This document shows positions 1 through 7,916 of a stretch of 64,000 nt of DNA, piece by piece. The translations under genes and the position numbers were made by a program. Position 1 is the stretch's first letter. Every line of letters starts with the position of its first letter. The notes beneath the pieces are model-generated. The model made no database searches and was not told the origin of the DNA. It saw only the letters and a list, made by a program, of their open reading frames with translations. The stretch is from Planctomycetota bacterium (lineage in GTDB: Bacteria > Planctomycetota > Phycisphaerae > Phycisphaerales > UBA5793): positions 60,186 through 124,185 of the forward strand of contig CAUJHZ010000067.1 of assembly GCA_963205185.1 (NCBI GenBank), given 5' to 3'.

Positions 1-194
1 ACGCTCAGTTCGAACTCGTGCACGATGGAGTACTGCGTGCGCGAGTGGCACTCGGCACACTTGCCCGTGGCGCGGACGAACTCGGGGCTGGGCTGCTTGG
101 TCACCACGGCGGGACGGAAGGAATTGATCATCACCACGAGGGTGATCAGCGTCGCGCCGATGATGACGGCCACGAAGACATTGGCGAACTTCAT
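1..194 (-). CDS. Membrane-anchored c-type cytochrome, N-terminal part
   Basis: The reading frame is open from an ATG at 194 to the window edge, so only the first ~64 residues are present. A short basic start is followed by one hydrophobic segment (about residues 5-24) that would act as signal anchor. A CxxCH haem-attachment motif (CAECHSR) lies about 25 residues after the membrane segment. This layout is typical of periplasmic multihaem cytochromes, for example the NapC/NrfH or hydroxylamine-oxidoreductase-like groups, held at the outer face of the inner membrane. Only one haem motif can be seen, so the number of haems and the subfamily remain open. Bases 195-301 upstream hold no gene. Confidence 0.6.
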   Translation of the reverse strand, partial: MKFANVFVAVIIGATLITLVVMINSFRPAVVTKQPSPEFVRATGKCAECHSRTQYSIVHEFELS

Positions 195-301
195 CGATGG
201 CTCCAAATGCCGAATTCAGGTCATTCAATTCATCCTATTGCCCGGCGGGCGCGCGGGCCAACCGAAGTGAGCCCGACAGGCGGATACAGAGGTGACTTCA
301 T

Positions 302-1756
302 TCAGCGCGGCGCGGTCGTGAAGCTGACCGCCACCGGATCGAGCGGCAATCCCCCGGCGCTTCGAAAGCCGCTGTAACCGATGCCGTTGATTGAGAACCG
401 ATACGTCCTGCCCGGCTCGAGGCGCACAGGCAGCACGAAGACGCGGCCATCCTGCTCGAAGTGCCCGCGCTCCGTGGAGGGCGGGGTGTCCGTCGGCCGG
501 CCGACGATCGACATGCCGCCCGGGTTCATCGGCTTGTCGAACTCGATGACGATCGCTTCGAGGTCGGGGCTCACATCGCGCGCCCCGTCGGGCGGAGTGA
601 GTCGCACGACGTGCGGCAGCTCTGCCATTCGATCGTCGATGCCTTCCGCCAACTCGTCGAAGAACGCGACGACGCGCGGCATGAATGATGCAAGCGTCGG
701 GTATGTCTCGCGCGACTGCTCGTACTCGGCGAGCAGTTCCGAGAGTTCGGGCGTCCAGAGGAAACCGCGAGCCACTTCATGGCGCAGCGCCGCCGCGGCC
801 TCGCGCTCGCTGCCGTGCGCGATGAGGAAGCGGTGGGTGCAGGCGCGGACGAGCGATTCGTAGAGCATGGTCTGGGCGCTGCCGTAGGCCTGCTGCTTCA
901 TGAGCGACCGGCGGAATGGGTAGATCTTCTCGGCCGCCGGCTGCATCTGCTCAAGATTGGCGTCGATGAGCGGATTGCAGAAGGAGTGGCAGAACTCGTG
1001 CGTGATGGTGCCGGCGTCTTCAGCGCTGAAGATGGGCAATCCGGTCTCATCGAAGCGGCTGGCGCCGATGATGGGCAGGATTTCGAGGCGGCCGTCGGGA
1101 TAGACGACCTTCACCCCGTAGTTGCCGCCGCCGTTGAGCAGGCCGACGATGCCGGTGAACGAAGCGCCGGCCGAGGCGCCAAAGAAGCCGTCGATCCACT
1201 GCCGGTAGGGCCGGCGGGCGATCTCGGCTTCGAGCTTCTGTGCTGCCGCGTCGTAGAAGTCGCGATGAGCGTCGAAGAACTCGAACGCCTTGCTGTCATC
1301 CGCGAACTGCTGCAGCGCTGCGAGGAACTCCGCCGCCGCCTGCGGCGACCAGCGCGATTCGAGTTGGAGTTTCGGATCGTCGAAGGGAATCTTCGGCTCC
1401 AGTTGCGGGCCGCCCTTGAGATGCACGGCGTACGACGCGACGGCGTCGTAACTGATGCCGCGCTCAGCGCGCAATTTCGCGGCGAGCTGAATCGTGGGGT
1501 GGTCCTTGAAGGGCGCGAAATGCGCATCCACCTCCTGCACATACGGTGCCGTGTCCGGGGCCATGTGGTATTCGCGCGCGCCCACCAGGCGAAAGACCAT
1601 CGACATGAGTTCGACGCGCTCATCGACGCGCACGGGCACGGACATCTCACCCGGCTGTTGAGACAGCGATCGCGACGCGGCTGCGAGGAGCAGGCCCAAC
1701 GCGACGATCGCCATCCCGCGGGTGCGACTCGCGCCGCCGATTCGGTTCGTGTGCAT
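302..1756 (-). CDS. Secreted DUF4932-type metalloprotease-like protein with C-terminal Ig-like domain
   Basis: The 484-residue protein starts with a hydrophobic signal peptide (about residues 15-32). The middle contains THEFCHSFCNP, a gluzincin-like HExxH motif in the form expected of the DUF4932 family, so a zinc hydrolase is likely. The last ~100 residues begin with a TPPDGA-type turn and carry EFDKPM, which fits a bacterial Ig-like (Big_5/SbsA-like) domain common at the C-terminus of exported proteins. The protein probably acts outside the inner membrane. A second ATG 14 codons in, right at the hydrophobic core, is an alternative start. No Shine-Dalgarno sequence is evident at either. The substrate is unknown. 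Confidence 0.65.
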   Translation of the reverse strand: MHTNRIGGASRTRGMAIVALGLLLAAASRSLSQQPGEMSVPVRVDERVELMSMVFRLVGAREYHMAPDTAPYVQEVDAHFAPFKDHPTIQLAAKLRAERGISYDAVASYAVHLKGGPQLEPKIPFDDPKLQLESRWSPQAAAEFLAALQQFADDSKAFEFFDAHRDFYDAAAQKLEAEIARRPYRQWIDGFFGASAGASFTGIVGLLNGGGNYGVKVVYPDGRLEILPIIGASRFDETGLPIFSAEDAGTITHEFCHSFCNPLIDANLEQMQPAAEKIYPFRRSLMKQQAYGSAQTMLYESLVRACTHRFLIAHGSEREAAAALRHEVARGFLWTPELSELLAEYEQSRETYPTLASFMPRVVAFFDELAEGIDDRMAELPHVVRLTPPDGARDVSPDLEAIVIEFDKPMNPGGMSIVGRPTDTPPSTERGHFEQDGRVFVLPVRLEPGRTYRFSINGIGYSGFRSAGGLPLDPVAVSFTTAPR

Positions 1757-1944
1757 GATGGGCCACTTGTAGCGGGCGGCGCCGCGGGTGTCAATCCGGG
1801 CCGCCGCCGGGTCTCGCGGTCAGGCCGCTGAGCCCGCCGCCGTGACGGTGCGCCGGCCGCTTGCGAAGCGTCGGCGGCCGCGACGGGCCCCCCGTGGGGA
1901 TTTCCCCGAAATCCTGAAATACGCCGCGAAGTTGTACAATAAAC

Positions 1945-1973
1945 TTGACAGAATGTCGAATAAACTGTACACT
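1945..1973 (+). promoter_or_regulatory. Sigma-70 promoter with flanking repeats upstream of XRE regulator
   Basis: A consensus -35 TTGACA (1945-1950) is followed after 17 bases by TACACT (1968-1973). Transcription would start at about 1980, right at the ATG at 1981, so a leaderless mRNA is predicted. AATAAACT occurs twice (1938-1945 and 1959-1966) and TGTACA twice (1933-1938 and 1966-1971), bracketing the -35. These repeats are good candidates for an autoregulatory operator. Confidence 0.6.
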
Positions 1974-1980
1974 AGCGAGG

Positions 1981-2208
1981 ATGAAGCCTCGGCACGACAT
2001 CCAGAATGCCGTTCGCCAGCACCGGCTGATGAGCGGCCTGACCCAGGAGGACCTGGCGGACCGGGTGGGGGTCACCCGCCAGACGATCCTCTCGATCGAG
2101 AAAGGCAAGTACACCCCTTCGGTGGCCCTTGCTCTGTCACTGGCTCAGGTGCTGGGCGCGACGGTCGAGGCGCTCTTCCAGTTGAAGGACGGTGATGAAC
2201 ATGAGTGA
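1981..2208 (+). CDS. Small XRE/Cro-type HTH transcriptional regulator
   Basis: The 75-residue protein is almost entirely one helix-turn-helix domain. LTQEDLADRVGVTRQT is the recognition region, followed by IEKGKYTPSVALALSLAQVLG, the standard layout of compact YozG-like regulators. The ATG at 1981 was preferred over the upstream start at 1945 because it lies at the predicted transcription start and gives the usual family N-terminus (KPRHDIQNAVRQ). Its stop overlaps the beginning of the next gene, a membrane protein. Such regulator-membrane protein pairs are frequent, and the regulator probably controls the pair from the repeats around its promoter. Confidence 0.85.
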   Translation: MKPRHDIQNAVRQHRLMSGLTQEDLADRVGVTRQTILSIEKGKYTPSVALALSLAQVLGATVEALFQLKDGDEHE

Positions 2209-2971
2209 GCCGCGATCCACATTTCGATGGCCCTTCCCGGTGGCGACGCTCATTGGCGGCGCGCTCGTCGCTGCGGGGTTCTTCCTGACCGGCGTGAGTT
2301 GGTGGTTCTTTCTGCTGGCGGCCGCAGGGGCCCTGGGCCCGGGACTGCTTCGCGAACTCGGCTTGCTGAACGATCGCGATGAGTTTCAGCGCCGGGCCGA
2401 TCATCGCGCCGGCTACTTCGCGTTCCTCGTCACCGGGTTCGTTGCATTCGTGATGGTGGCCTTCATCCGCTCGGGCGGCGTATTCGAACACCCGGAGCGG
2501 CTGCCGAGCTTCCTGCTCGCGCTGCTGTGGTTCACCTGGTTCTTCAGTTCGCTCTTGTCGTACTGGGGCGCAGCGCGCACAGCCGCACGCACTCTCTATG
2601 CATTCGGCGCGGTCTGGCTAGTCTTCACGATCCTGAGCAACGTGGGCAATGAGTGGACTGGTTGGGCGGCGCTGTTGCTGCATCCACTGCTGACGGTGCC
2701 GTTCTTCGTCCTGGGCTGGCTGGCGACGCGCAAGGAGCGCATCGCCGGCTGGCTGCTGGTGGCGGCGTCGATTGGCCTCTTTGCGTTCCTTCGGCTACCA
2801 GCGCTACTGAAAGCAGGCAGTATCGCCCCGCTCATCGATGACGGCGCCATGCTGCTGTTCATCGGCCCGCTGCTGGCCAGCGGCATGGCGCTGCTCAGTG
2901 CAGATCAAGGCGCGAGCGAAGACGAGTTCGATGACGATGCCGCGCCCGGCAGCGGCGCCACACCTGATTGA
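2195..2971 (+). CDS. Multi-pass membrane protein coupled to XRE regulator
   Basis: The 258-residue protein has about six to seven hydrophobic segments and a short cytoplasmic motif, NDRDEFQRRADHRAG, after the second. That arrangement resembles the small DUF2178-like membrane proteins often encoded next to compact XRE regulators. The C-terminal ~20 residues are acidic. ATG 2195 is chosen because AAGGA lies five bases upstream; GTG 2192 and ATG 2201 are possible. The coding region overlaps the regulator stop, so the two are translationally coupled. The function is unknown; an envelope-stress or quorum-sensing role would be a guess. Confidence 0.7.
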   Translation: MNMSEPRSTFRWPFPVATLIGGALVAAGFFLTGVSWWFFLLAAAGALGPGLLRELGLLNDRDEFQRRADHRAGYFAFLVTGFVAFVMVAFIRSGGVFEHPERLPSFLLALLWFTWFFSSLLSYWGAARTAARTLYAFGAVWLVFTILSNVGNEWTGWAALLLHPLLTVPFFVLGWLATRKERIAGWLLVAASIGLFAFLRLPALLKAGSIAPLIDDGAMLLFIGPLLASGMALLSADQGASEDEFDDDAAPGSGATPD

Positions 2972-3024
2972 GTCACCATCAACACGCGCCCGGCGCATGG
3001 CCGGTCGCCAGACAGGAGGACACC

Positions 3025-3579
3025 ATGAAACCGATACTGACCATCATCTGCTGCTGCGCTGCAGCCTGCCTCGTCGGACTGGGATCGGCATCAACGCAAA
3101 CACCATCCGCCGCCGCCGCCCCGGCCACCGCAGCCAAGACGCGCATCGGCATCTTCGATACGCGCGGCGTGGCGCTCGCGTATGGCCGCTCCAAAAGAGC
3201 CGACTGCATGCTCGCCCGGGTCAACGAACTGACCAGGGCGCACGATGACGCCAAGGCGGCCGGCGACGAGAAGCGCCTGCAGGAACTCGAGTCGCAGGGC
3301 GTGGCGATGCAGGATCAGATCCACCGCCAGGTTTTCAGCGGCGCGCCGATTCCGGAAGTGCTCGCACTGATCAAAGAGGACATGCCCGGGATCGCCAGGC
3401 AGGCGAACGTCTCGCTCATCGCAGGGGAGGTGCTCTACCACGGCGAAGACGTTGAACTTGTCGACGTGACGCTCGAAATGTGTGCGCCATTCGAACCCGA
3501 CGCCGCGACTCTCAAGATGATCAAGGATCTGATGACCAGGCCGATCGTTCCGGAGTCGGAACTGCGCACCGATCGCTGA
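3025..3579 (+). CDS. Secreted OmpH/Skp-like protein
   Basis: The 184-residue protein begins with a signal sequence containing a Cys run (ICCCAAACL), so it may be a lipoprotein. The mature part opens with TRIGIFDTRGVALAY, like the first strand of OmpH/Skp chaperones, followed by a charged helical stretch (about residues 60-110) and a closing VLYHGEDVELVDVT segment. The helical part is shorter than in classical Skp, so the match is suggestive only. The ATG at 3025 has AGGAGG seven bases upstream; the longer upstream reading lacks a signal peptide. The gene stands alone and is followed by a strong terminator hairpin. Confidence 0.55.
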   Translation: MKPILTIICCCAAACLVGLGSASTQTPSAAAAPATAAKTRIGIFDTRGVALAYGRSKRADCMLARVNELTRAHDDAKAAGDEKRLQELESQGVAMQDQIHRQVFSGAPIPEVLALIKEDMPGIARQANVSLIAGEVLYHGEDVELVDVTLEMCAPFEPDAATLKMIKDLMTRPIVPESELRTDR

Positions 3580-3598
3580 GCGGGCGACGAGTCACAAC

Positions 3599-3628
3599 AG
3601 CGCCCGCGGCGGCATCTCCGCGGGCGCT
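3599..3628. terminator. Bidirectional terminator hairpin between convergent genes
   Basis: The arms AGCGCCCGCGG (3599-3609) and CCGCGGGCGCT (3618-3628) are perfectly complementary over 11 pairs with an 8-base loop. The hairpin lies between the stops of the OmpH-like gene (3579) and the oppositely oriented oxidoreductase (3650), so it can end transcription from both sides. Confidence 0.75.
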
Positions 3629-3649
3629 GGTCTATCCGGCCGTCGCGTT

Positions 3650-5035
3650 TCAACTGACCCGGATCGGCTCAAATCCCTTGCGATACTCGCGCCGCACGAT
3701 CGTCTTGTTCGCTTGCGCGTGGTTCGTGAACGTGAGTGTCGCACGGTCCCAGTTCAGCACCTGGCCCGGATACATGCACGCCTTGACGGCGAGCAGCCCC
3801 GGCTCGGTGCAGCGCAGCCCCGCTTCGAACGGCGCCCAGCAGTGAGGCGTGTCCTTGCCCAGCGCCTTGTCCACCCACGCGTGCCAGTGGCTGAACTTGT
3901 CATACGTCGGCAGTCCCGGCCACGCCAGCCCATCGGTCTTTTGCCCTTGGCGCCAGATCTCGATCGGGCCGCTGGGCGCGAGCACGAGCGTGCCGCCCTC
4001 GCAGACCACGATGGTGAAGATGCCGCCGGGCCAGTCGCCTTCGCCCAGGCCGAGTTGCTTGCGGTCCGGCTGCAGGCCCGTGTCGTAGAAGTAGAAGTTG
4101 CACGTGCTGTTGGCGAACTTCGGACTGTTGACCGGGTACGTCAGCGTCGAGAGCACGCGATCAGCGTGGAAATTCGAAACGTCGCGACTGTGCGTGCGCG
4201 AGCACACCTGCGTCGGGCTCTGCAGTTCGGGGAAGGCGTAGAAGAGCACGTCGGTGAGATGGACGACCCAGTCGGCAATCTGCCCGCCGCCGTACTTCCA
4301 CCACGAGCGCCACTGGCGCTGGACCATGTTGGGGCGGCAGGATTCATACTGCGCGCCGTTGAGCCAGAGGTCGTAATCGAATCCCGCAGGCGGGTCGCAC
4401 GGCTCGCCGAGCACGCCGTCGGCGAAGTAGTATCCGCCCGAGAGCGCGCCGCCGCCGAAGGCGATGTGCACTTCGATGACTTTGCCCAGGCCGCCGCTCT
4501 TGAGAATGTCCACCGCGGCGCGGCGGGCTTCTGATTCGATGCGCTGCGCGCCCGTCTGCGTGACGAGATCGGGCCGCTTGGCAATGGCCCGGCCGAGCAG
4601 TTCAAGTTCCTCGAGTTGGTGCACGAGCGGCTTCTGGCCGTAGACGTGCTTGCCGCGCGCCAGCGCCATGGTCATGATGGCGCAGTGCGAGTGGTCAGGG
4701 GTGGCGACGATGACGGCGTCGAATTTGTCGCCGTACTGATCGAACGCTTCGCGGTAGTCGGCGCAGGTAAACGCTTCGGGGTGGTCCAGGGCCGCCTGCG
4801 CCAGCGCATTGGCGTCGATGTCGCACAGCCCGACGATGTCGGCTTCGGGATGGGCGGCGATGTTCTTGCGGTCCGTCCCGCCGATGGTGCCGATCACGCC
4901 GATGGAAAGCACGCGCAACCTCGTGTCGCGCCGAAACGACGAACCCAGCGCCGGCAGGCCGGAGAAAGCGACGCCGGCGCCGGCGGCTGCGGCGCTGCGG
5001 ACAAATTCGCGACGGGTGAGCTGATGAGCGGCCAT
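3650..5035 (-). CDS. Tat-exported Gfo/Idh/MocA family oxidoreductase
   Basis: The 461-residue protein has a twin-arginine signal (TRREFVRSAAAAGAG) and then a Rossmann fold beginning VIGTIGGTDRKN, with DIDANAL at the end of the second strand. The family motif usually written EKP appears as GQKPL (about residue 134), the variant common in exported planctomycete paralogues. The C-terminal half is the GFO_IDH_MocA beta-sheet domain with WLNGAQ and WRSWWKYGGGQ, expected around the substrate pocket. Members oxidise or reduce sugars or cyclitols with tightly bound NAD(P); here this would take place outside the cytoplasm. It is a single gene, and the substrate cannot be told from sequence. Confidence 0.85.
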   Translation of the reverse strand: MAAHQLTRREFVRSAAAAGAGVAFSGLPALGSSFRRDTRLRVLSIGVIGTIGGTDRKNIAAHPEADIVGLCDIDANALAQAALDHPEAFTCADYREAFDQYGDKFDAVIVATPDHSHCAIMTMALARGKHVYGQKPLVHQLEELELLGRAIAKRPDLVTQTGAQRIESEARRAAVDILKSGGLGKVIEVHIAFGGGALSGGYYFADGVLGEPCDPPAGFDYDLWLNGAQYESCRPNMVQRQWRSWWKYGGGQIADWVVHLTDVLFYAFPELQSPTQVCSRTHSRDVSNFHADRVLSTLTYPVNSPKFANSTCNFYFYDTGLQPDRKQLGLGEGDWPGGIFTIVVCEGGTLVLAPSGPIEIWRQGQKTDGLAWPGLPTYDKFSHWHAWVDKALGKDTPHCWAPFEAGLRCTEPGLLAVKACMYPGQVLNWDRATLTFTNHAQANKTIVRREYRKGFEPIRVS

Positions 5036-5176
5036 GTGGTGTCTCCGGGTCGAGGGGGTTGTTGGGCCGGCTGACCAATCTTTGCCGGTCGCGGCGGGAT
5101 ATCGAATGCCCCCGGCGGCCCGCTTTCGTCATCTGATCGGGTGCAACCGCTGTCCGCGGCAGCCGTACCATGAGTT

Positions 5177-5231
5177 ACGAAAATCTTCGTCATTTCTGAA
5201 TCTGTTCTCTGGACTTGACGAAAAGTTTCGT
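5177..5231 (+). promoter_or_regulatory. Paired BlaI-type operators and promoter
   Basis: Two near-identical palindromes, ACGAAAATCTTCGT (5177-5190) and ACGAAAAGTTTCGT (5218-5231), lie 41 bases apart, about four helical turns. The second sits between a weak -35 (TGGACT, 5210-5215) and -10 (TATCGT, 5233-5238), so a bound repressor would block polymerase. Their position directly ahead of the BlaI-like gene marks them as its autoregulatory operators. Confidence 0.7.
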
Positions 5232-5265
5232 GTATCGTCGCCCAACAAGCATGCAGGAGCGATCG

Positions 5266-5658
5266 ATGGCGCGAAAGAGCGAAGAGCGCAGGCCGACCGA
5301 AGCCGAACTGGCGATCCTCGGCGTCATCTGGCAGCGGCAGGCCGCCACGGTGCGGCAGGTGTTTGATGACCTCAGCCAGATCCAGGATGTCGGCTACACG
5401 ACGATCCTCAAACTCATGCAGATCATGACCGACAAGGGCCTGCTTGAGCGCGACGCCTCCGTCCGCCCGCAGGTTTACCGCGCCGCCCGGCCGCAGAAGC
5501 AGACGCAGCGGCTGCTGCTGCGCGATCTGCTCGATCGCGCGTTCAGCGGCTCGCCGGGCAATCTCGTGCTGCAGGCGCTGGCCCTGCGCAAGTCAACACC
5601 GGAGGAACTGCAGGAGATCCGCGACCTGCTCGATCGTCTCGAGGAGCGTGACTCATGA
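5266..5658 (+). CDS. BlaI/MecI-family transcriptional repressor
   Basis: The 130-residue protein has the winged-helix fold of the BlaI/MecI group: PTEAELAILGVIWQ, then ATVRQVFDDL and GYTTILKLMQIMTDKGLL for the recognition helix and wing, and a helical dimerisation tail ending in EERDS. ATG 5266 is selected because AGGAG lies six bases before it and the preceding residues do not belong to the family. It binds DNA as a dimer, here most likely the two palindromes just upstream, and is released by proteolysis triggered by its partner. The stop overlaps the start of the M56 protease gene by four bases (ATGA), giving a two-gene operon. Confidence 0.9.
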   Translation: MARKSEERRPTEAELAILGVIWQRQAATVRQVFDDLSQIQDVGYTTILKLMQIMTDKGLLERDASVRPQVYRAARPQKQTQRLLLRDLLDRAFSGSPGNLVLQALALRKSTPEELQEIRDLLDRLEERDS

Positions 5659-7829
5659 TGTGGGACCTGACACCGGCCACTTCGACTCTCACCGCCCTCG
5701 GCTGGGCGGTTATCCACTTCACCTGGCAAGGCGCGATCATCGCGGGGGCGGTCGCTGCAGCGCTCGCCGCCGCGCGCGATCGCTCGGCGCCGGCCCGCTA
5801 CGCCATCGCGTGCGCGGGGCTGCTGGGTTGCGTGCTTGCGTTTGGCATCACGTGGGCGCTCCTGCTTCCCCGGGCGGCGGCAACGCCTCTGAACCTGGAT
5901 GATCTTGAAGGGCTTGTCGCCGCGCTGCCTCGCGAACAGGCCGCGCTTCGCCCGGCAGACGTCGTCGCCTGGCTCTGGCTGCTGGGCGTGCTGGTGTGCT
6001 CGATGCGCCTGGCGGTGCAGGCGCTGGCAGCGCGCCGGCTCAAGACTCGCCTCATTGAACCGGTCGAACCGCGCTGGCAGCGCGTGCTTGATGACCTGTG
6101 CGACGAACTTGGTCTGCGCACATCCATCCGGCTCCTCCGCAGCAGCCTGGCTGAGACGCCCATGGTCGTCGGCTGGCTGGCGCCCGTCGTGCTCGTGCCT
6201 GCGGCCGCGTTCACTTCGCTCACGCCCGCCCAATTGAGGTCGCTGCTCGCGCACGAACTGTCGCACATCCGGCGCGGCGACCATGTCATCAACGCCGTGC
6301 AGGCCGTGGTTGAAACGGTGCTGTTCTATCACCCGGCGGTGTGGTGGATCTCGCGCCAGGTCCGCATCGAACGCGAGAACTGCTGCGACGACGCCGCCGC
6401 GAGCGCCGCCGGAGGCGGGCGCATCCTGGCCGAAGCCCTCGCCCGCCTCGAATCGATTCGCATCACTCCCCCTCAAACCGCTCTTGCAGCCAATGGAGGT
6501 CCGCTTATGAATCGCATCACGCGACTGCTTGCCCTTCCCGCTTCTTCTCACACTTCGGCGCCGCGATGGCCCGGCGTGGCGGCGCTCGCCGCCGCGGCGG
6601 TGCTCACCGTCGGCGGTCTGGCACAGGCCACGGCAATGAGCGGCGTGCTCACCGAACCTCCGACACAACGGGAGATCGACGCATACCTCGAAACCGTCAT
6701 CGTCCGCCTGCAGGAAGGCATCGACGCCGGCCAACTGTCCACCGAAGATGCGCTCGCGCGCCTCGACGCCATTCGCGCTCACCTCGCGGCGCGCGGGCGA
6801 GTGGTCTCGGCGGCTTCGCCGACGCTCGAGAGCCGCCAGGGCATCCAGCCGTCGAGCGGTGCATCGGTCAACATGACGGCCCGCCACCTCGCCGTGGCAA
6901 AGCAGCATCTCCAGGAGGCGGCGCGGGCCGGTCATATCAGCGAGCACGAAATCGGCGAACATCTCGCCACGCTCGAAAGAGCGTTAGCGGAAAGCGTGAG
7001 GCATCACGCCGAGAAGAGCGCCTCGGCCGGAAGCGCCGACGCAGCCGAAGCGGAAGAAGTCGAGTCGATCGAGGAAGGAGATCTGGTCCCGCTGCTTCGC
7101 CTGGCGGAAGTTCACGCCGATCGATCGACGGCCGATGTCGCGGCACTCACGAAGAAGATCGCCGAATCGCTGCACACCGGCGACCTTTCGCCCGCCGAGG
7201 CGCACGAATACCTCGGCGCGCTGCGGCGCGTCGAAAGCCTTCCCGAGCAGACCCGCGATCATCTTGACCTGGCTCTGCGCCGTCACAGCGAAGCGGTGGC
7301 TGCGGAAGTGGCCGCTGCGGATCAGGCCGCAAAGGAACTCGACGTCGTCGCGCGCGATGTGCACGCCGCCGTCCTGGCCGGCAGACTGACTCCCGAGGAA
7401 GCGCACGCGAAACTCTCAGAGCTTCAGCGCGCCAAGATCGATCGGGCTCGCCTCGCCGCCGAACTCGAACTGGTGCAGGCCCGCCGCGCCCAGGCCGAGG
7501 CGGAACTCGAAATCGTTCGCCAGCGCGAAGCGCATCAGGGCGAGGGCGAAGTGCCGATCCTCACTGACATCCCCGTTCTGAGCGACCGCTTTGCTCGGCG
7601 CGCCGAGGAAGCGGCCCAAGCGCCGCGCGAAGTCAAACCGGAGAACGCCCTGCCGCGCGCCCAAGCCGCGCCGCAGCCGCGCGACGCCAGCAGGCGGCAA
7701 CTGCACGAGCGACTGATGGGCCTGCTCGAGCAGTTGCGCGATGAAGTGGACAGCGGCGCCATGACCGTGGAAGAAGCCCGGGCCGTGCTCGATGCGCTCA
7801 AGGCCGAACTCGGCGGCGGTGATCGCTGA
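5655..7829 (+). CDS. BlaR1-like M56 membrane metalloprotease with coiled-coil C-terminus
   Basis: The 724-residue protein has three N-terminal membrane segments (about residues 15-40, 50-72, 102-125), a hydrophobic stretch near 170-186, then the M56 zinc site HELSH (200-204) and the third-ligand region ERENCCDD (about 239-246). A further membrane segment follows at about 303-324. BlaR1 normally ends in a penicillin-binding sensor; here the remaining ~400 residues are charged, heptad-rich and Ala/Glu-rich, with recurring short motifs such as LSTEDALARL, LSPAEAHEYL, LTPEEAHAKL and MTVEEARAVL. The sensor therefore recognises something other than beta-lactams by the classical route. The protease is expected to trigger cleavage of the co-encoded BlaI-like repressor. 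Confidence 0.85.
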   Translation: MMWDLTPATSTLTALGWAVIHFTWQGAIIAGAVAAALAAARDRSAPARYAIACAGLLGCVLAFGITWALLLPRAAATPLNLDDLEGLVAALPREQAALRPADVVAWLWLLGVLVCSMRLAVQALAARRLKTRLIEPVEPRWQRVLDDLCDELGLRTSIRLLRSSLAETPMVVGWLAPVVLVPAAAFTSLTPAQLRSLLAHELSHIRRGDHVINAVQAVVETVLFYHPAVWWISRQVRIERENCCDDAAASAAGGGRILAEALARLESIRITPPQTALAANGGPLMNRITRLLALPASSHTSAPRWPGVAALAAAAVLTVGGLAQATAMSGVLTEPPTQREIDAYLETVIVRLQEGIDAGQLSTEDALARLDAIRAHLAARGRVVSAASPTLESRQGIQPSSGASVNMTARHLAVAKQHLQEAARAGHISEHEIGEHLATLERALAESVRHHAEKSASAGSADAAEAEEVESIEEGDLVPLLRLAEVHADRSTADVAALTKKIAESLHTGDLSPAEAHEYLGALRRVESLPEQTRDHLDLALRRHSEAVAAEVAAADQAAKELDVVARDVHAAVLAGRLTPEEAHAKLSELQRAKIDRARLAAELELVQARRAQAEAELEIVRQREAHQGEGEVPILTDIPVLSDRFARRAEEAAQAPREVKPENALPRAQAAPQPRDASRRQLHERLMGLLEQLRDEVDSGAMTVEEARAVLDALKAELGGGDR

Positions 7830-7863
7830 GCAACCTGAACTGACCCATCTGCCCCGGCCGTCC

Positions 7864-7898
7864 GCCGGCGCGAAGCACGCCTTCCGCTTCGCGCCGGC
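7864..7898. terminator. Bidirectional terminator hairpin
   Basis: GCCGGCGCGAAGC (7864-7876) pairs over 13 bases with GCTTCGCGCCGGC (7886-7898) around a 9-base loop. It lies in the 87-base gap between the stops of the convergent M56 protease and alcohol dehydrogenase genes and would terminate both. Confidence 0.8.
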
Positions 7899-7916
7899 TC
7901 TCATTTGCGCAGCGCT

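Noticed and set aside
779..1831. 350-codon plus-strand frame opposite the DUF4932 gene
   Set aside because: No domain pattern and fully antisense to a gene with signal peptide and zinc motif.
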